The notes below the pieces were generated by a model, which was not told where the DNA came from, did not search any database, and saw only the letters and a list, made by a program, of their open reading frames with translations. A DNA stretch of 9,272 nucleotides from Betaproteobacteria bacterium (lineage in GTDB: Bacteria > Pseudomonadota > Gammaproteobacteria > Burkholderiales > Sulfuriferulaceae). The translations under genes and the position numbers were made by a program. The DNA lies in contig DMQT01000255.1 in NCBI GenBank assembly GCA_003455595.1, forward strand, positions 35,095-44,366, written 5' to 3'. Below are positions 1 to 6,421 of this stretch, piece by piece (position 1 is the first letter of the stretch; every line of letters starts with the position of its first letter).

Positions 1-1230
1 GCGATTGCCGGCGCGATGGCGGTAGACAGCCGTACTGCGGATTTCTATGTGATTCGCTCGAAAACCGTCATTCTAGCCACCGGCGCAGCGGGGCGCCTCG
101 GTATGCCCTCTTCCGGCTATCTGTTCGGTACTTATGAAAACCCCACGAATGCGGGCGATGGTTACAGCCTGGCTTATCACGCTGGCGCCGAGCTCTCCGG
201 TATCGAGTGCTTTCAGATCAATCCTTTGATCAAGGATTACAACGGGCCTTCCTGTGCTTATGTAACGGGGCCATTCGGGGGCTACACCGCGAACGCAAAC
301 GGCGACCGTTTCATAGAGTGCGATTACTGGAGCGGCCAGATGATGATGGAGTTCTACAAGGAACTCGAAGGCGGCAATGGCCCGGTGTTCCTGAAAATGG
401 ACCATCTGGCCGAAGAAACCATTTCCACGATCGAAGAGATTCTTCACACCAATGAAAGACCCAGCCGCGGGCGTTTTCACGAAGGGCGCGGTCTCGACTA
501 CCGCTCGGGCATGGTGGAAATGCATATCTCCGAGATTGGCTTGTGTAGCGGCCATAGCGGTTCAGGCGTGTGGGTCAATGAGCGCGCCGAAACCACGGTG
601 CCGGGCCTGTATGCGGCCGGTGACCTGGCCTGCGTCCCGCATAACTACATGCTGGGTGCATTTGTCTACGGCAAGCTGGCGGGTGAAAGTGCGGCTGAAT
701 ACTGCGCTGATCACGCATTGCCGCCAGTAGATAGCAATCAGGTTGAAGCAGAGAGAAAACGCGTATGGGGGCCACTGGATGTGGTAGACGGACTGCCTCC
801 CAGTCAGGTCGAGTACAAGTTGCGCCGCATGGTCAATGACTATCTGCAGCCGCCCAAAGTCACCCGAAAGATGGAAATCGGCCTGCAGCGCTTCGCAGAA
901 ATCCAGGCAGACCTTTCCCGGTTGAGTGCCGCCAATCCGCACGAATTGATGCGCGCACTGGAAATTCACGCCATCCGTGATTGCGCCGAAATGGCCGCAC
1001 AAGCGTCGTTGTTTCGCAAGGAAAGCCGATGGGGGCTGTATCACTATCGGGTGGATTACCCAGAGAAAAATGACGCCGACTGGTTCGTCCATGTGCAGGT
1101 GAAGAAGGGTGCTAACGGCGAGATGACCTGCTTCACGCGCCCGATCGAACCCTACATCGTTCCCCTGGATGAGGAAGAAAAAACTGCCTACCAAAAGTTG
1201 CGGATCGTCAAAGAATCCGCGGCTGCTTAA
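1..1230 (+). CDS. AprA-like FAD-dependent oxidoreductase, alpha subunit (5' partial)
   Basis: The reading frame is open from base 1 to the TAA at 1228-1230, so the N-terminus with the FAD dinucleotide-binding fold lies off the left edge; 409 residues are visible. The fumarate reductase/succinate dehydrogenase/APS reductase flavoprotein superfamily is shown by VILATGAAGRLG near 70-105 and by the C-terminal FAD motif GLYAAGDLACVPHNYMLGAF at about 604-663. A KDYNGP segment (232-249) and HSGSGVW (553-573) resemble the KDGYGP and SHSG-type segments I remember from AprA better than true succinate dehydrogenases. The arginine-bearing RLGxNSL and GCRGEGG motifs that bind dicarboxylates in Sdh/Frd are not conserved; GPFGGYTANANGDRF stands in place of the latter. 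The AprB-like ferredoxin follows after 13 bases, as expected for a two-subunit cytoplasmic reductase. The substrate is unknown: APS, sulfite or another sulfur compound is possible. Superfamily call is firm, the AprA-like subtype moderate. Confidence 0.85.
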   Translation, partial: AIAGAMAVDSRTADFYVIRSKTVILATGAAGRLGMPSSGYLFGTYENPTNAGDGYSLAYHAGAELSGIECFQINPLIKDYNGPSCAYVTGPFGGYTANANGDRFIECDYWSGQMMMEFYKELEGGNGPVFLKMDHLAEETISTIEEILHTNERPSRGRFHEGRGLDYRSGMVEMHISEIGLCSGHSGSGVWVNERAETTVPGLYAAGDLACVPHNYMLGAFVYGKLAGESAAEYCADHALPPVDSNQVEAERKRVWGPLDVVDGLPPSQVEYKLRRMVNDYLQPPKVTRKMEIGLQRFAEIQADLSRLSAANPHELMRALEIHAIRDCAEMAAQASLFRKESRWGLYHYRVDYPEKNDADWFVHVQVKKGANGEMTCFTRPIEPYIVPLDEEEKTAYQKLRIVKESAAA

Positions 1231-1243
1231 CAGGAGAGATGCC

Positions 1244-1477
1244 ATGACCTACGCCATGAACCGAGTAACCGTGCCCGTCACGGTAGATGAAGAAAAATGC
1301 ATTGCCGCCAAGGGCTGCACCGTATGCGTGGATGTATGCCCGCTCGACGTGCTGGCAATTGATATTGCCAAAGGTACGGCCTACATGAAGTTCGACGAGT
1401 GCTGGTATTGCATGCCGTGCGAGAAAGACTGCCCGACCGGAGCCGTGCATGTCGATATTCCTTATCTGTTGCGTTAA
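1244..1477 (+). CDS. AprB-like 2[4Fe-4S] ferredoxin, short form
   Basis: This 77-residue protein has eight cysteines in two cluster motifs: C19-x5-C25-x2-C28-x3-C32-P and C53-x2-C56-x2-C59-x3-C63-P. The second motif, ECWYCMPCEKDCPTGA, closely resembles the CWxC motif of APS reductase beta subunits, where (from memory) the tryptophan lies between the flavin and the nearest cluster; here it is W54. AprB is normally about 150 residues with a long C-terminal tail that wraps the alpha subunit. That tail is absent, the protein ending with DIPYLLR. It probably passes electrons to the FAD of the flavoprotein encoded just upstream. The start at 1244 is preceded by GGAG (1233-1236) at 7-base spacing; an in-frame ATG at 1169 would give 25 more residues but lies inside the upstream gene and lacks support. 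An ATG at 1239 opens only a two-codon frame. Confidence 0.88.
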   Translation: MTYAMNRVTVPVTVDEEKCIAAKGCTVCVDVCPLDVLAIDIAKGTAYMKFDECWYCMPCEKDCPTGAVHVDIPYLLR

Positions 1478-1492
1478 GCCGGGAGCCAGAAC

Positions 1493-2455
1493 ATGACAGC
1501 ACTAACCACTCAAAATGGCATATCCGCGCAGCTAAAACTGCGCATGATTGACGCTGACCCGGAAATCAGACGCATTGCATTGATGGACCTGGCGGATAGC
1601 GAAGACGAAGACCTGATCGAGCCGCTATTAATCGACGCGCTGCACGACGTCGATGCCAACGTGCGTGCCGAGGCGGCGGCGGCGCTGGAAGGATATGAGA
1701 GCGAAGCGGTTGTTGCGGCGCTGATCGCCGTGTTGACTGACAGCGACCCGCAAGTTGGCGCAAACGCAGCGTTATCGCTTGGCGAACTGAAAGACGCCAG
1801 TCTCGGCGGCGTCTTGCTTAACGCGCTGGACACGTCTTCAGGTTATGCCAAGGCAGCGATTTTCCGGGCATTGAAGGAACTCAAGGTGCCGGGCAGTCTG
1901 GAACCGGCCCTGGCAGCCATTGCCGATGCGGACGCCGGTGTGCGGCAGGCGGCAGTCGGCGTACTGGGTTACCTGAAAAATCCACATGCACTGGCGTCAT
2001 TGTCCAGGGTTGCCACACAGGATGCAGATTCAGAGGTGAGACGCATCGCAGTGGGCGCACTTGGCTTTGCGCCGTCATTGCCTGCAGTGTTTCCTGCCCT
2101 GATTGATGCTTTGAATGATGCGTCCTGGCAGGTACGCGAGGAAGCCGTCATGACACTGGGTAAGTTGCGCGCGGAAAACGCGATTTCTCAACTTATTGCC
2201 GCAATGCAGGACAGCTATTGGCAAGTCAGGATCAAGGCGGCGCGCAGTCTCGGCAAGCTCAAGAGTCGCGAGGCGCTACCTGCGCTTTCCGAGGCTTTGT
2301 TTCACGCGGTGAGCAACCTGCGTAAGGAAGCCGCCGTCGCCTTAGGTGAAGTGGGCGACGCCAGGGCGCTGCCTGCACTGGAAAAAGCACTCGAAGACCC
2401 TGATCCCGATGTGCGCAAACTGGCCAAGCTGGCCATCAGCCAGATTGCGCGCTAG
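1493..2455 (+). CDS. HEAT-repeat (PBS lyase HEAT-like) protein
   Basis: A 320-residue protein made almost wholly of about ten tandem helical-hairpin repeats of 31-32 residues. Each has the pattern VRxxAxxALGxL followed by a short loop and a second helix such as ALPALxxAL, then D-x-D. Repeats begin near residues 25, 56, 87, 118, 149, 181, 213, 244, 275 and 306. This is the E-Z/PBS-lyase HEAT class, seen in phycobilin lyases and in many bacterial scaffold or assembly proteins. No catalytic motif, signal peptide or membrane segment is visible, so it should be cytoplasmic. GGGAG (1481-1485) stands 7 bases before the ATG, and the gene sits between two ferredoxin genes in one operon. A role in assembling, docking or maturing the flavoprotein-ferredoxin complex is inference. 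Lyase activity is unlikely, since no phycobiliprotein genes are present. Confidence 0.9.
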   Translation: MTALTTQNGISAQLKLRMIDADPEIRRIALMDLADSEDEDLIEPLLIDALHDVDANVRAEAAAALEGYESEAVVAALIAVLTDSDPQVGANAALSLGELKDASLGGVLLNALDTSSGYAKAAIFRALKELKVPGSLEPALAAIADADAGVRQAAVGVLGYLKNPHALASLSRVATQDADSEVRRIAVGALGFAPSLPAVFPALIDALNDASWQVREEAVMTLGKLRAENAISQLIAAMQDSYWQVRIKAARSLGKLKSREALPALSEALFHAVSNLRKEAAVALGEVGDARALPALEKALEDPDPDVRKLAKLAISQIAR

Positions 2456-2490
2456 GGCACTGATAAAGCTTACTGGAAGGGAAAAATGCC

Positions 2491-2817
2491 ATGACCTATA
2501 TCGTTGCCGAACCCTGCATCCGCTGCAAATTTACCGATTGTGTTGAGGTATGCCCGGTGGATTGTTTCCATGAAGGCCCCAACTTTTTAGTGATCAACTC
2601 AGCTGTGTGCATCGACTGTTCGCTGTGTGTTGACGAATGTCCTGCCGGTGCGATTTTCGCAGCGGAAGATTTGCCGCCCGAGTATGAAAAATATGTGGCT
2701 TTGAACGAAGAACTGTCTCAATTGTGGCCAGTGATCAGTGCCAGGGTGGATGCACTCGCAGATGCTGATGAATGGATGGAAGTTCAGGAAAAATTTCAGT
2801 ACCTGCAAACAGGTTGA
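2491..2817 (+). CDS. fdxA: Seven-iron ferredoxin ([3Fe-4S][4Fe-4S]), FdxA/FdI type
   Basis: This 108-residue protein begins [20 protein letters not shown] and keeps every cysteine of Azotobacter vinelandii ferredoxin I. Counting without the initiator Met, cysteines fall at 8, 11, 16, 20, 24, 39, 42, 45 and 49. In FdI, 8, 16 and 49 hold the [3Fe-4S] cluster and 20, 39, 42 and 45 hold the [4Fe-4S] cluster, while 11 and 24 are not cluster ligands. The hallmark string [14 protein letters not shown] is present, as is the usual C-terminal extension of about 50 residues, so the length is normal. It is a small cytoplasmic electron carrier. GGAAGG (2475-2480) precedes the ATG by 10 bases. It is the last gene of the first operon, 35 bases after the HEAT gene, and could shuttle electrons between the large oxidoreductase at 6418 and the AprAB-like enzyme (inference). 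Confidence 0.95.
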   Translation: MTYIVAEPCIRCKFTDCVEVCPVDCFHEGPNFLVINSAVCIDCSLCVDECPAGAIFAAEDLPPEYEKYVALNEELSQLWPVISARVDALADADEWMEVQEKFQYLQTG

Positions 2818-2913
2818 TGGGTGCCTGCATGAATACTGTGCAAATCACGATGTAGCGCACGCCGGCAGTGCGAGCAACACAGCAGCAAGAGGATAAAGAT
2901 TAAATAAAACAGG

Positions 2914-2943
2914 TTGTTATAAAAAATACTCGTTAGGTATAAA
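2914..2943 (+). promoter_or_regulatory. Candidate sigma70-type promoter for the ABC transporter operon
   Basis: TTGTTA (2914-2919) and TATAAA (2938-2943) are separated by 18 bases in the AT-rich gap between the ferredoxin stop (2817) and the binding-protein start (2993). Two similar boxes, GTTATAAAA and GGTATAAAA, lie about 20 bases apart here and could be part of a regulator site. No specific regulator binding site can be assigned by eye. The rest of the 175-base gap holds only short weak dyads. Confidence 0.45.
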
Positions 2944-2992
2944 AGTTGCCTATTTAAAAACTTCGTAACTCATTTTAAAAGGGGTACCTATT

Positions 2993-4456
2993 GTGACTAC
3001 GCGGCTAACAAGTAATACAACCGGAACAGCAGCAGCATTATTTAAATTGTTGCTCGCAACTGCGGCACTGGCGTCGTCCGCATTTTTAACGGTGGCGGCA
3101 CATGCCGAAGAGGTAACGATCGGCATAGGTATCCAGAACACCACGACCAACACTGTCACTGCCGGAATAGTCATCGAGAAGCTGGGCTTGCTGGAAAAAT
3201 ACCTGCCGAAAACCGGCAAGTACAAGGATATTCAATTCAAGGTCGATTGGCAGAATTTCACCTCCGGCCCGCCCGTCACCAACGGCATGATGGCGAACAA
3301 GTTGCAGATCGGGATGATGGGCGACTATCCATTGCTGGTGAATGGCGCCACCTTCCAGAACAGTAACGACACCAAGAGCGAGTTGATCGCGATTATTGCG
3401 TACAACAAGGATGGTGCAGGCAATGGCGTCGTCGTGCGCAAGGACTCGCCTTACTACCAGTTGTCCGACCTGAAGGGCAAGAACATATCCGTACCGTTCG
3501 GTTCCGCAGCCCATGGCATGCTGCTGAAGGCGATGGAGGACAGGGGCTGGAAGGAAGACTTCTGGAAGCTGTCGAGCCAGAGTCCTGAGGTGGGTACGAC
3601 CAACCTGCAGGAGGGCAAGATCGATGCGCACGCGGATTTCGTGCCCTTCGCTGAGCTGCTCCCCTACCGCGGCTTCGCGCGCAAAATCTTCGACGGTGTG
3701 GAGACCAAGGTGCCGACCATGCACGGCATCGTTGTGCGCAAGGATTTTGCGGATAAATACCCGGAAGTCGTCGTCGCCTATCTGAAAGCGCTGTTGGACG
3801 CGAACGACTGGGTGCGCAAGAATCCAAAATTGGCTGCGGAGAAGATTCAGGACTGGACCAAAGTCGAAAAAGAAGTCGTCTATATATTTCTTGGACCAAG
3901 CGGCATCCACACGCTGGATCCCACGATCAAGCCGAAATGGATAGAGACCATCAAATACGACACAGGCGTGCTGCAGCGTATGGGGAAAGTAAAGCAATTC
4001 AATGCCGATGCCTGGGTTAACGAGTCTTACATTCGCGAGGCTTTCAAAGAAAAAGGACTTGATTACGACAAGCAGAAGGCAAGTTTTGCCGGGTATGAAA
4101 TTGGCGGCATGGATCCCTTGTGCAGGAAGCCGATCAAGAACCCCAGAGAAGGCGGTGAGGTGTGGATAGAAAACGGCGCCATTACAGCCTATAGCTCGCC
4201 GGACTGCACGTTGGCTGCGGTAAAGAAAGCCGCATCCGAAGGCAAGAAGATAGATGTGGTTTACCTGTTCGACAAGACGTACGGGATCAAGCTGTTCGCT
4301 GACAAAGCGTTCTATGCCCTTGATGTCAAACAGCCAAAACACCCTTCCATCGTCCCGTTCCTGTTGAAAAATGATGCTGCTGCATACGCTGCCAAGCATG
4401 GGGGCAAGGTTGCGAATTACACCGAAGTGCTCACCGCAGCAAGCGTAGGGAGGTAA
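2993..4456 (+). CDS. NrtA/SsuA-type ABC substrate-binding protein with C-terminal NosL-like domain
   Basis: A 487-residue exported protein starting at GTG, preceded by AAGGGG (2979-2984) at 8-base spacing. Residues 1-38 form a signal peptide: polar N-region, hydrophobic core LFKLLLATAALASSAFLTVA and cleavage after AHA (A38/E39). Residues 39 to about 365 match the NMT1/NrtA/SsuA periplasmic binding fold of nitrate, sulfonate, taurine and bicarbonate importers, with the family features GMMGDYP (107-113), LKGKNISVPFGSAAHGML (160-177) and the VPTMHGIVVRKDF hinge region. Residues 370-487 form an extra domain resembling NosL; it is listed separately. Simple SsuA proteins are about 320 residues, so the length fits a fusion. 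The permease and ATPase follow in the same operon with overlapping ends. The ligand cannot be read from the sequence; nitrate-specific naming would be unsafe. Confidence 0.9.
   Translation: MTTRLTSNTTGTAAALFKLLLATAALASSAFLTVAAHAEEVTIGIGIQNTTTNTVTAGIVIEKLGLLEKYLPKTGKYKDIQFKVDWQNFTSGPPVTNGMMANKLQIGMMGDYPLLVNGATFQNSNDTKSELIAIIAYNKDGAGNGVVVRKDSPYYQLSDLKGKNISVPFGSAAHGMLLKAMEDRGWKEDFWKLSSQSPEVGTTNLQEGKIDAHADFVPFAELLPYRGFARKIFDGVETKVPTMHGIVVRKDFADKYPEVVVAYLKALLDANDWVRKNPKLAAEKIQDWTKVEKEVVYIFLGPSGIHTLDPTIKPKWIETIKYDTGVLQRMGKVKQFNADAWVNESYIREAFKEKGLDYDKQKASFAGYEIGGMDPLCRKPIKNPREGGEVWIENGAITAYSSPDCTLAAVKKAASEGKKIDVVYLFDKTYGIKLFADKAFYALDVKQPKHPSIVPFLLKNDAAAYAAKHGGKVANYTEVLTAASVGR
4100..4453 (+). other. 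NosL-like domain at the C-terminus of the binding protein
   Basis: Residues 370-487 of the binding protein begin GGMDPLCRKPIK, continue with GAITAYSSPDCTLAAV, and end with DKAFYAL and PFLLKNDAAAYAAKHGGKV. These follow the NosL layout: an N-terminal Cys/Met segment, a dG...Fdsi-C helix, an ArkAyyV strand and the closing PFasreaAeaFakehGGkv motif. NosL is a periplasmic, usually lipidated Cu(I)-binding protein that helps mature nitrous oxide reductase. Here the domain follows a periplasmic binding protein instead. M373, C377 and C405 are visible candidate metal ligands, though the usual CxxCGM-like start is altered. Copper binding is inference. Confidence 0.72.
4448..4453 (+). promoter_or_regulatory. 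Ribosome binding site overlapping the end of the binding-protein gene
   Basis: GGGAGG occupies the last codons of the upstream gene. It is only 2 bases from the ATG at 4456 but 5 bases from the next in-frame ATG at 4459. Spacing therefore favours 4459 as the true permease start, which would remove a single methionine. Confidence 0.6.
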
Positions 4457-5418
4457 TGATGCGAACCGCAGAGCTGATTAACTATCACGAAGAGACAAAC
4501 GGTGAGGCAAGTGCGCCGGAGACGGCGGCAACGCCAGCGAATGACCAGGGCAGTGCGATTGTCAGACAGCCGGATACTTCGGCTATCCAGGTCACGCCAG
4601 GCGGTGCGCTCTTGCGCAGTCTGACTGGCTGGATCGGACGCAATGCTGGCTCTGCGGTGCTTGCACTGACCTCCATCGCACTGTTCATCGGAGTCTGGTA
4701 TCTGGCCGTGAAATATCGACTCGACTTCTATGTCCGGTTTACCAACATTCCGGCGCCGCTGGACGTCTTCAATGAAATGGTGAGATTGAGCAAGGACGGC
4801 AGTTTCTACGAAAACATGCTGATCAGTTTACGTAGAATCCTGCTGGGATTCGGTATCGCAGTGGTTTTTGGCATCACGCTTGGGCTCGTCATCGGCCGCT
4901 ACCGCATGGCCAGGCAACTCATGTTTCCGGTGCTCGAAATACTCCGGCCGATTCCTGCCATTGCCTGGGTACCGATAGCCATCATGTTGTGGCCTACCAA
5001 CGAAGGCAGCATCGTCTTCATCACCTTCCTGGGATCGTTTTTCCCGATCCTGCTGAGCACGGTGCACGGGGTGACCAGTGTCGATCCGGTGCTGATTCGC
5101 GCCGCACGCTGTCTCGGCGCGAAAGAGCCCGCATTGTTGCGGCAGGTCATCTTGCCTGCCGCCCTGCCGCAAATCTTCAACGGCTTGTCAGTAGGCATGG
5201 GTGTGGCATGGGTTTCACTAATCGCCGCGGAAATGATTTCCGGCCAGTACGGGATCGGCTATTTCACCTGGGAAGCTTATTCCCTGATCCAGTATTCGGA
5301 CATTGTCATCGGCATGATCGTGATCGGATTCCTGGGCTTGGCCTGCAGTACGGTAATACGCTGGATCGGACGCTTGGGCATGCCCTGGGCTAACCAGAAC
5401 GGAGGGAACAAGGCATGA
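4456..5418 (+). CDS. ABC transporter permease, SsuC/TauC/NrtB family
   Basis: A 320-residue inner-membrane protein with about six predicted transmembrane segments near residues 64-86, 124-147, 157-180, 184-203, 240-260 and 283-303. The cytoplasmic EAA loop that docks on the ATPase is at about 215-236 (IRAARCLGAKEPALLRQVIL), followed by PAALPQIFNGLSVGMG. The segment EILRPIPAIAWVPIAIMLW is typical of the sulfonate/taurine/nitrate importer permeases. The first 60 or so residues form a polar, low-complexity cytoplasmic extension longer than usual in SsuC. The gene overlaps the stop of the binding-protein gene by one base (TAATG) and overlaps the ATPase gene by four (ATGA), indicating translational coupling. 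The start could equally be the second ATG, three bases on. It probably forms a homodimeric pore. Confidence 0.93.
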   Translation: MMRTAELINYHEETNGEASAPETAATPANDQGSAIVRQPDTSAIQVTPGGALLRSLTGWIGRNAGSAVLALTSIALFIGVWYLAVKYRLDFYVRFTNIPAPLDVFNEMVRLSKDGSFYENMLISLRRILLGFGIAVVFGITLGLVIGRYRMARQLMFPVLEILRPIPAIAWVPIAIMLWPTNEGSIVFITFLGSFFPILLSTVHGVTSVDPVLIRAARCLGAKEPALLRQVILPAALPQIFNGLSVGMGVAWVSLIAAEMISGQYGIGYFTWEAYSLIQYSDIVIGMIVIGFLGLACSTVIRWIGRLGMPWANQNGGNKA

Positions 5419-6269
5419 CGGCAGATAAAGGCAATGTGGAAATCAGGAATCTGGATGTTCGCTTCGGTTTCGGTGCAAACAAGGTCGAGGCTGTCAGTGA
5501 TGTCAGCATTGATGTAAAACCAGGTGAGTTCGTATCCATACTCGGCCCTTCCGGCTGCGGAAAGTCAACGCTGCTGAATGTCGTGGCGGGATTCGTCAAG
5601 CGCTCAGGCGGCAGCGTTCTGGTCGATGGGACGGAGGTGCGCGGGCCCGGTGCCGAGCGTGGCATGGTGTTTCAGCAATATTCGCTGTTTCCCTGGATGA
5701 CGGTTCGCAAGAACGTGGAGTTCGGTCTGAAAATGCAAGGCCGCACCAGTCATGAGCGAGGAACGGCGGCCAGGACGCTGCTTGGGCTGGCTGGATTGCT
5801 GGCGTTCGAAAACCATTATCCGGACCAGTTATCGGGGGGAATGAAGCAGCGCGTCGGCATCGTCCGCGCGCTGGCGACCAGCCCTCAAGTACTGCTGATG
5901 GACGAACCTTTCGGTGCGCTGGATGCACAGACGCGCGTCGTGATGCAGCAAATTCTGACCAACATGTGGCAACGTTTCCGGCTCTCCGTGCTGTTCATCA
6001 CGCACGATATTGACGAGTCGATTTTCCTCTCCGACAAGGTCTATGTGATGACCGCAAGACCCGGCCGCATCAAGGCGGAAATTGAAGTGCCGCTGCCGCG
6101 GCCGCGTGTCGCGGAAATGACGACGTCGAATGAATTTCTCCTGCTGAAACGGCAGCTGCATGAGCTTATCCGCGAAGAAAGCTTCAAGGCCATGGGCGGA
6201 GACCTCAAGGAGGGAATGGGCGGGTTTGGTATGGAAGTAGGACCGCAAGGCGTGGCAGAGCTTATTTAA
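5415..6269 (+). CDS. ABC transporter ATP-binding protein, SsuB/TauB/NrtD family
   Basis: A 284-residue cytoplasmic ATPase that powers the importer. All nucleotide-binding motifs are intact: Walker A GPSGCGKST (44-52), Q-loop QQYSLFPWMTV (87-97), signature LSGGMKQ (139-145), Walker B VLLMDEP (159-165), D-loop GALD (167-170) and switch histidine in ITHD (H197). The LFPWMTV and MKQRVGIVRAL wording is typical of the nitrate/sulfonate/taurine ATPases. The C-terminal tail after about residue 215 starts with the ARPGRI motif usual in this family and is somewhat longer than in SsuB, ending in a glycine-rich stretch. GGAGGG (5401-5406) lies 8 bases before the ATG, and the start overlaps the permease stop as ATGA. 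It is the last transporter gene; a 148-base gap follows. Confidence 0.95.
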   Translation: MTADKGNVEIRNLDVRFGFGANKVEAVSDVSIDVKPGEFVSILGPSGCGKSTLLNVVAGFVKRSGGSVLVDGTEVRGPGAERGMVFQQYSLFPWMTVRKNVEFGLKMQGRTSHERGTAARTLLGLAGLLAFENHYPDQLSGGMKQRVGIVRALATSPQVLLMDEPFGALDAQTRVVMQQILTNMWQRFRLSVLFITHDIDESIFLSDKVYVMTARPGRIKAEIEVPLPRPRVAEMTTSNEFLLLKRQLHELIREESFKAMGGDLKEGMGGFGMEVGPQGVAELI

Positions 6270-6282
6270 CCGCGCTGTGCAG

Positions 6283-6304
6283 AGCCAGGTGAGAGTGCCT
6301 GGCT
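6283..6304 (+). terminator. Small stem-loop after the transporter operon, possible terminator or processing site
   Basis: AGCCAGG (6283-6289) and CCTGGCT (6298-6304) form a perfect 7-bp stem with an 8-base loop, 14 bases after the ATPase stop. The stem is GC-rich, but only TTGTT follows instead of a proper T-run. It would be a weak intrinsic terminator at best and could instead protect the 3' end of the message. Confidence 0.35.
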
Positions 6305-6318
6305 TGTTACAGAACAAC

Positions 6319-6346
6319 TTGTAATGACATGTCTTATCGTGATTAT
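6319..6346 (+). promoter_or_regulatory. Weak candidate promoter before the large oxidoreductase gene
   Basis: TTGTAA (6319-6324) and GATTAT (6341-6346) are separated by 16 bases. A short dyad, TTGTT-acag-AACAA (6304-6317), lies just upstream and could be an operator. Matches to consensus are modest; read-through from the transporter operon is equally possible. Confidence 0.22.
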
Positions 6347-6358
6347 GAGGTTAGCAAA

Positions 6359-6385
6359 ATGCAGACGATTCAGATGCATTCCTGA
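6359..6385 (+). other. Eight-codon leader reading frame
   Basis: ATG to TGA encodes MQTIQMHS. GAGG (6347-6350) stands 8 bases before the ATG, a normal ribosome-binding distance. Its stop is directly followed by the ATG of a second small frame at 6386. It may be a regulatory leader or chance. Confidence 0.25.
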
Positions 6386-6421
6386 ATGAATGGAAATTGT
6401 TTTAAGAAAGAGCAGAGATGA
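6386..6421 (+). other. Eleven-codon leader reading frame overlapping the next gene
   Basis: ATG to TGA encodes MNGNCFKKEQR. Its TGA overlaps the start of the large oxidoreductase as ATGA (6418-6421), the same overlap used between permease and ATPase here. It has no clear ribosome binding site of its own, but begins immediately after the stop of the preceding mini-frame, so re-initiation is conceivable. Confidence 0.22.

Noticed and set aside
1..1230. Naming the flavoprotein succinate dehydrogenase or fumarate reductase
   Set aside because: The dicarboxylate-binding arginine motifs are not conserved, and no membrane anchor or SdhB-type iron-sulfur subunit follows.
1169..1243. Upstream ATG at 1169 as start of the AprB-like ferredoxin
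   Set aside because: It lies 60 bases inside the preceding gene and has no suitable ribosome binding site; ATG 1244 has GGAG at 7 bases and gives a normal ferredoxin N-terminus.
1493..2455. Phycobilin lyase function for the HEAT-repeat protein
   Set aside because: The resemblance is only to the generic HEAT repeat; no phycobiliprotein genes or photosynthetic context are present.
2801..2814. ACCTG-CAAA-CAGGT hairpin at the end of the seven-iron ferredoxin gene
   Set aside because: It has a 5-bp stem within coding sequence and no T-run; such dyads are expected by chance.
2856..2872. CGCAC/GTGCG hairpin as terminator of the first operon
   Set aside because: The stem has only 5 bp with a 7-base loop and no T-run after it.
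3086..4399. A 437-codon open frame on the - strand opposite the binding-protein gene
   Set aside because: The + strand frame has a signal peptide, clear family motifs and operon spacing. The antisense translation shows no recognisable domain and arises from codon bias of the real gene.
2993..6269. Calling the importer a nitrate transporter
   Set aside because: The family covers nitrate, bicarbonate, sulfonates, taurine and others; no ligand-defining residues could be read, and no nitrate or nitrite reductase is in the window.
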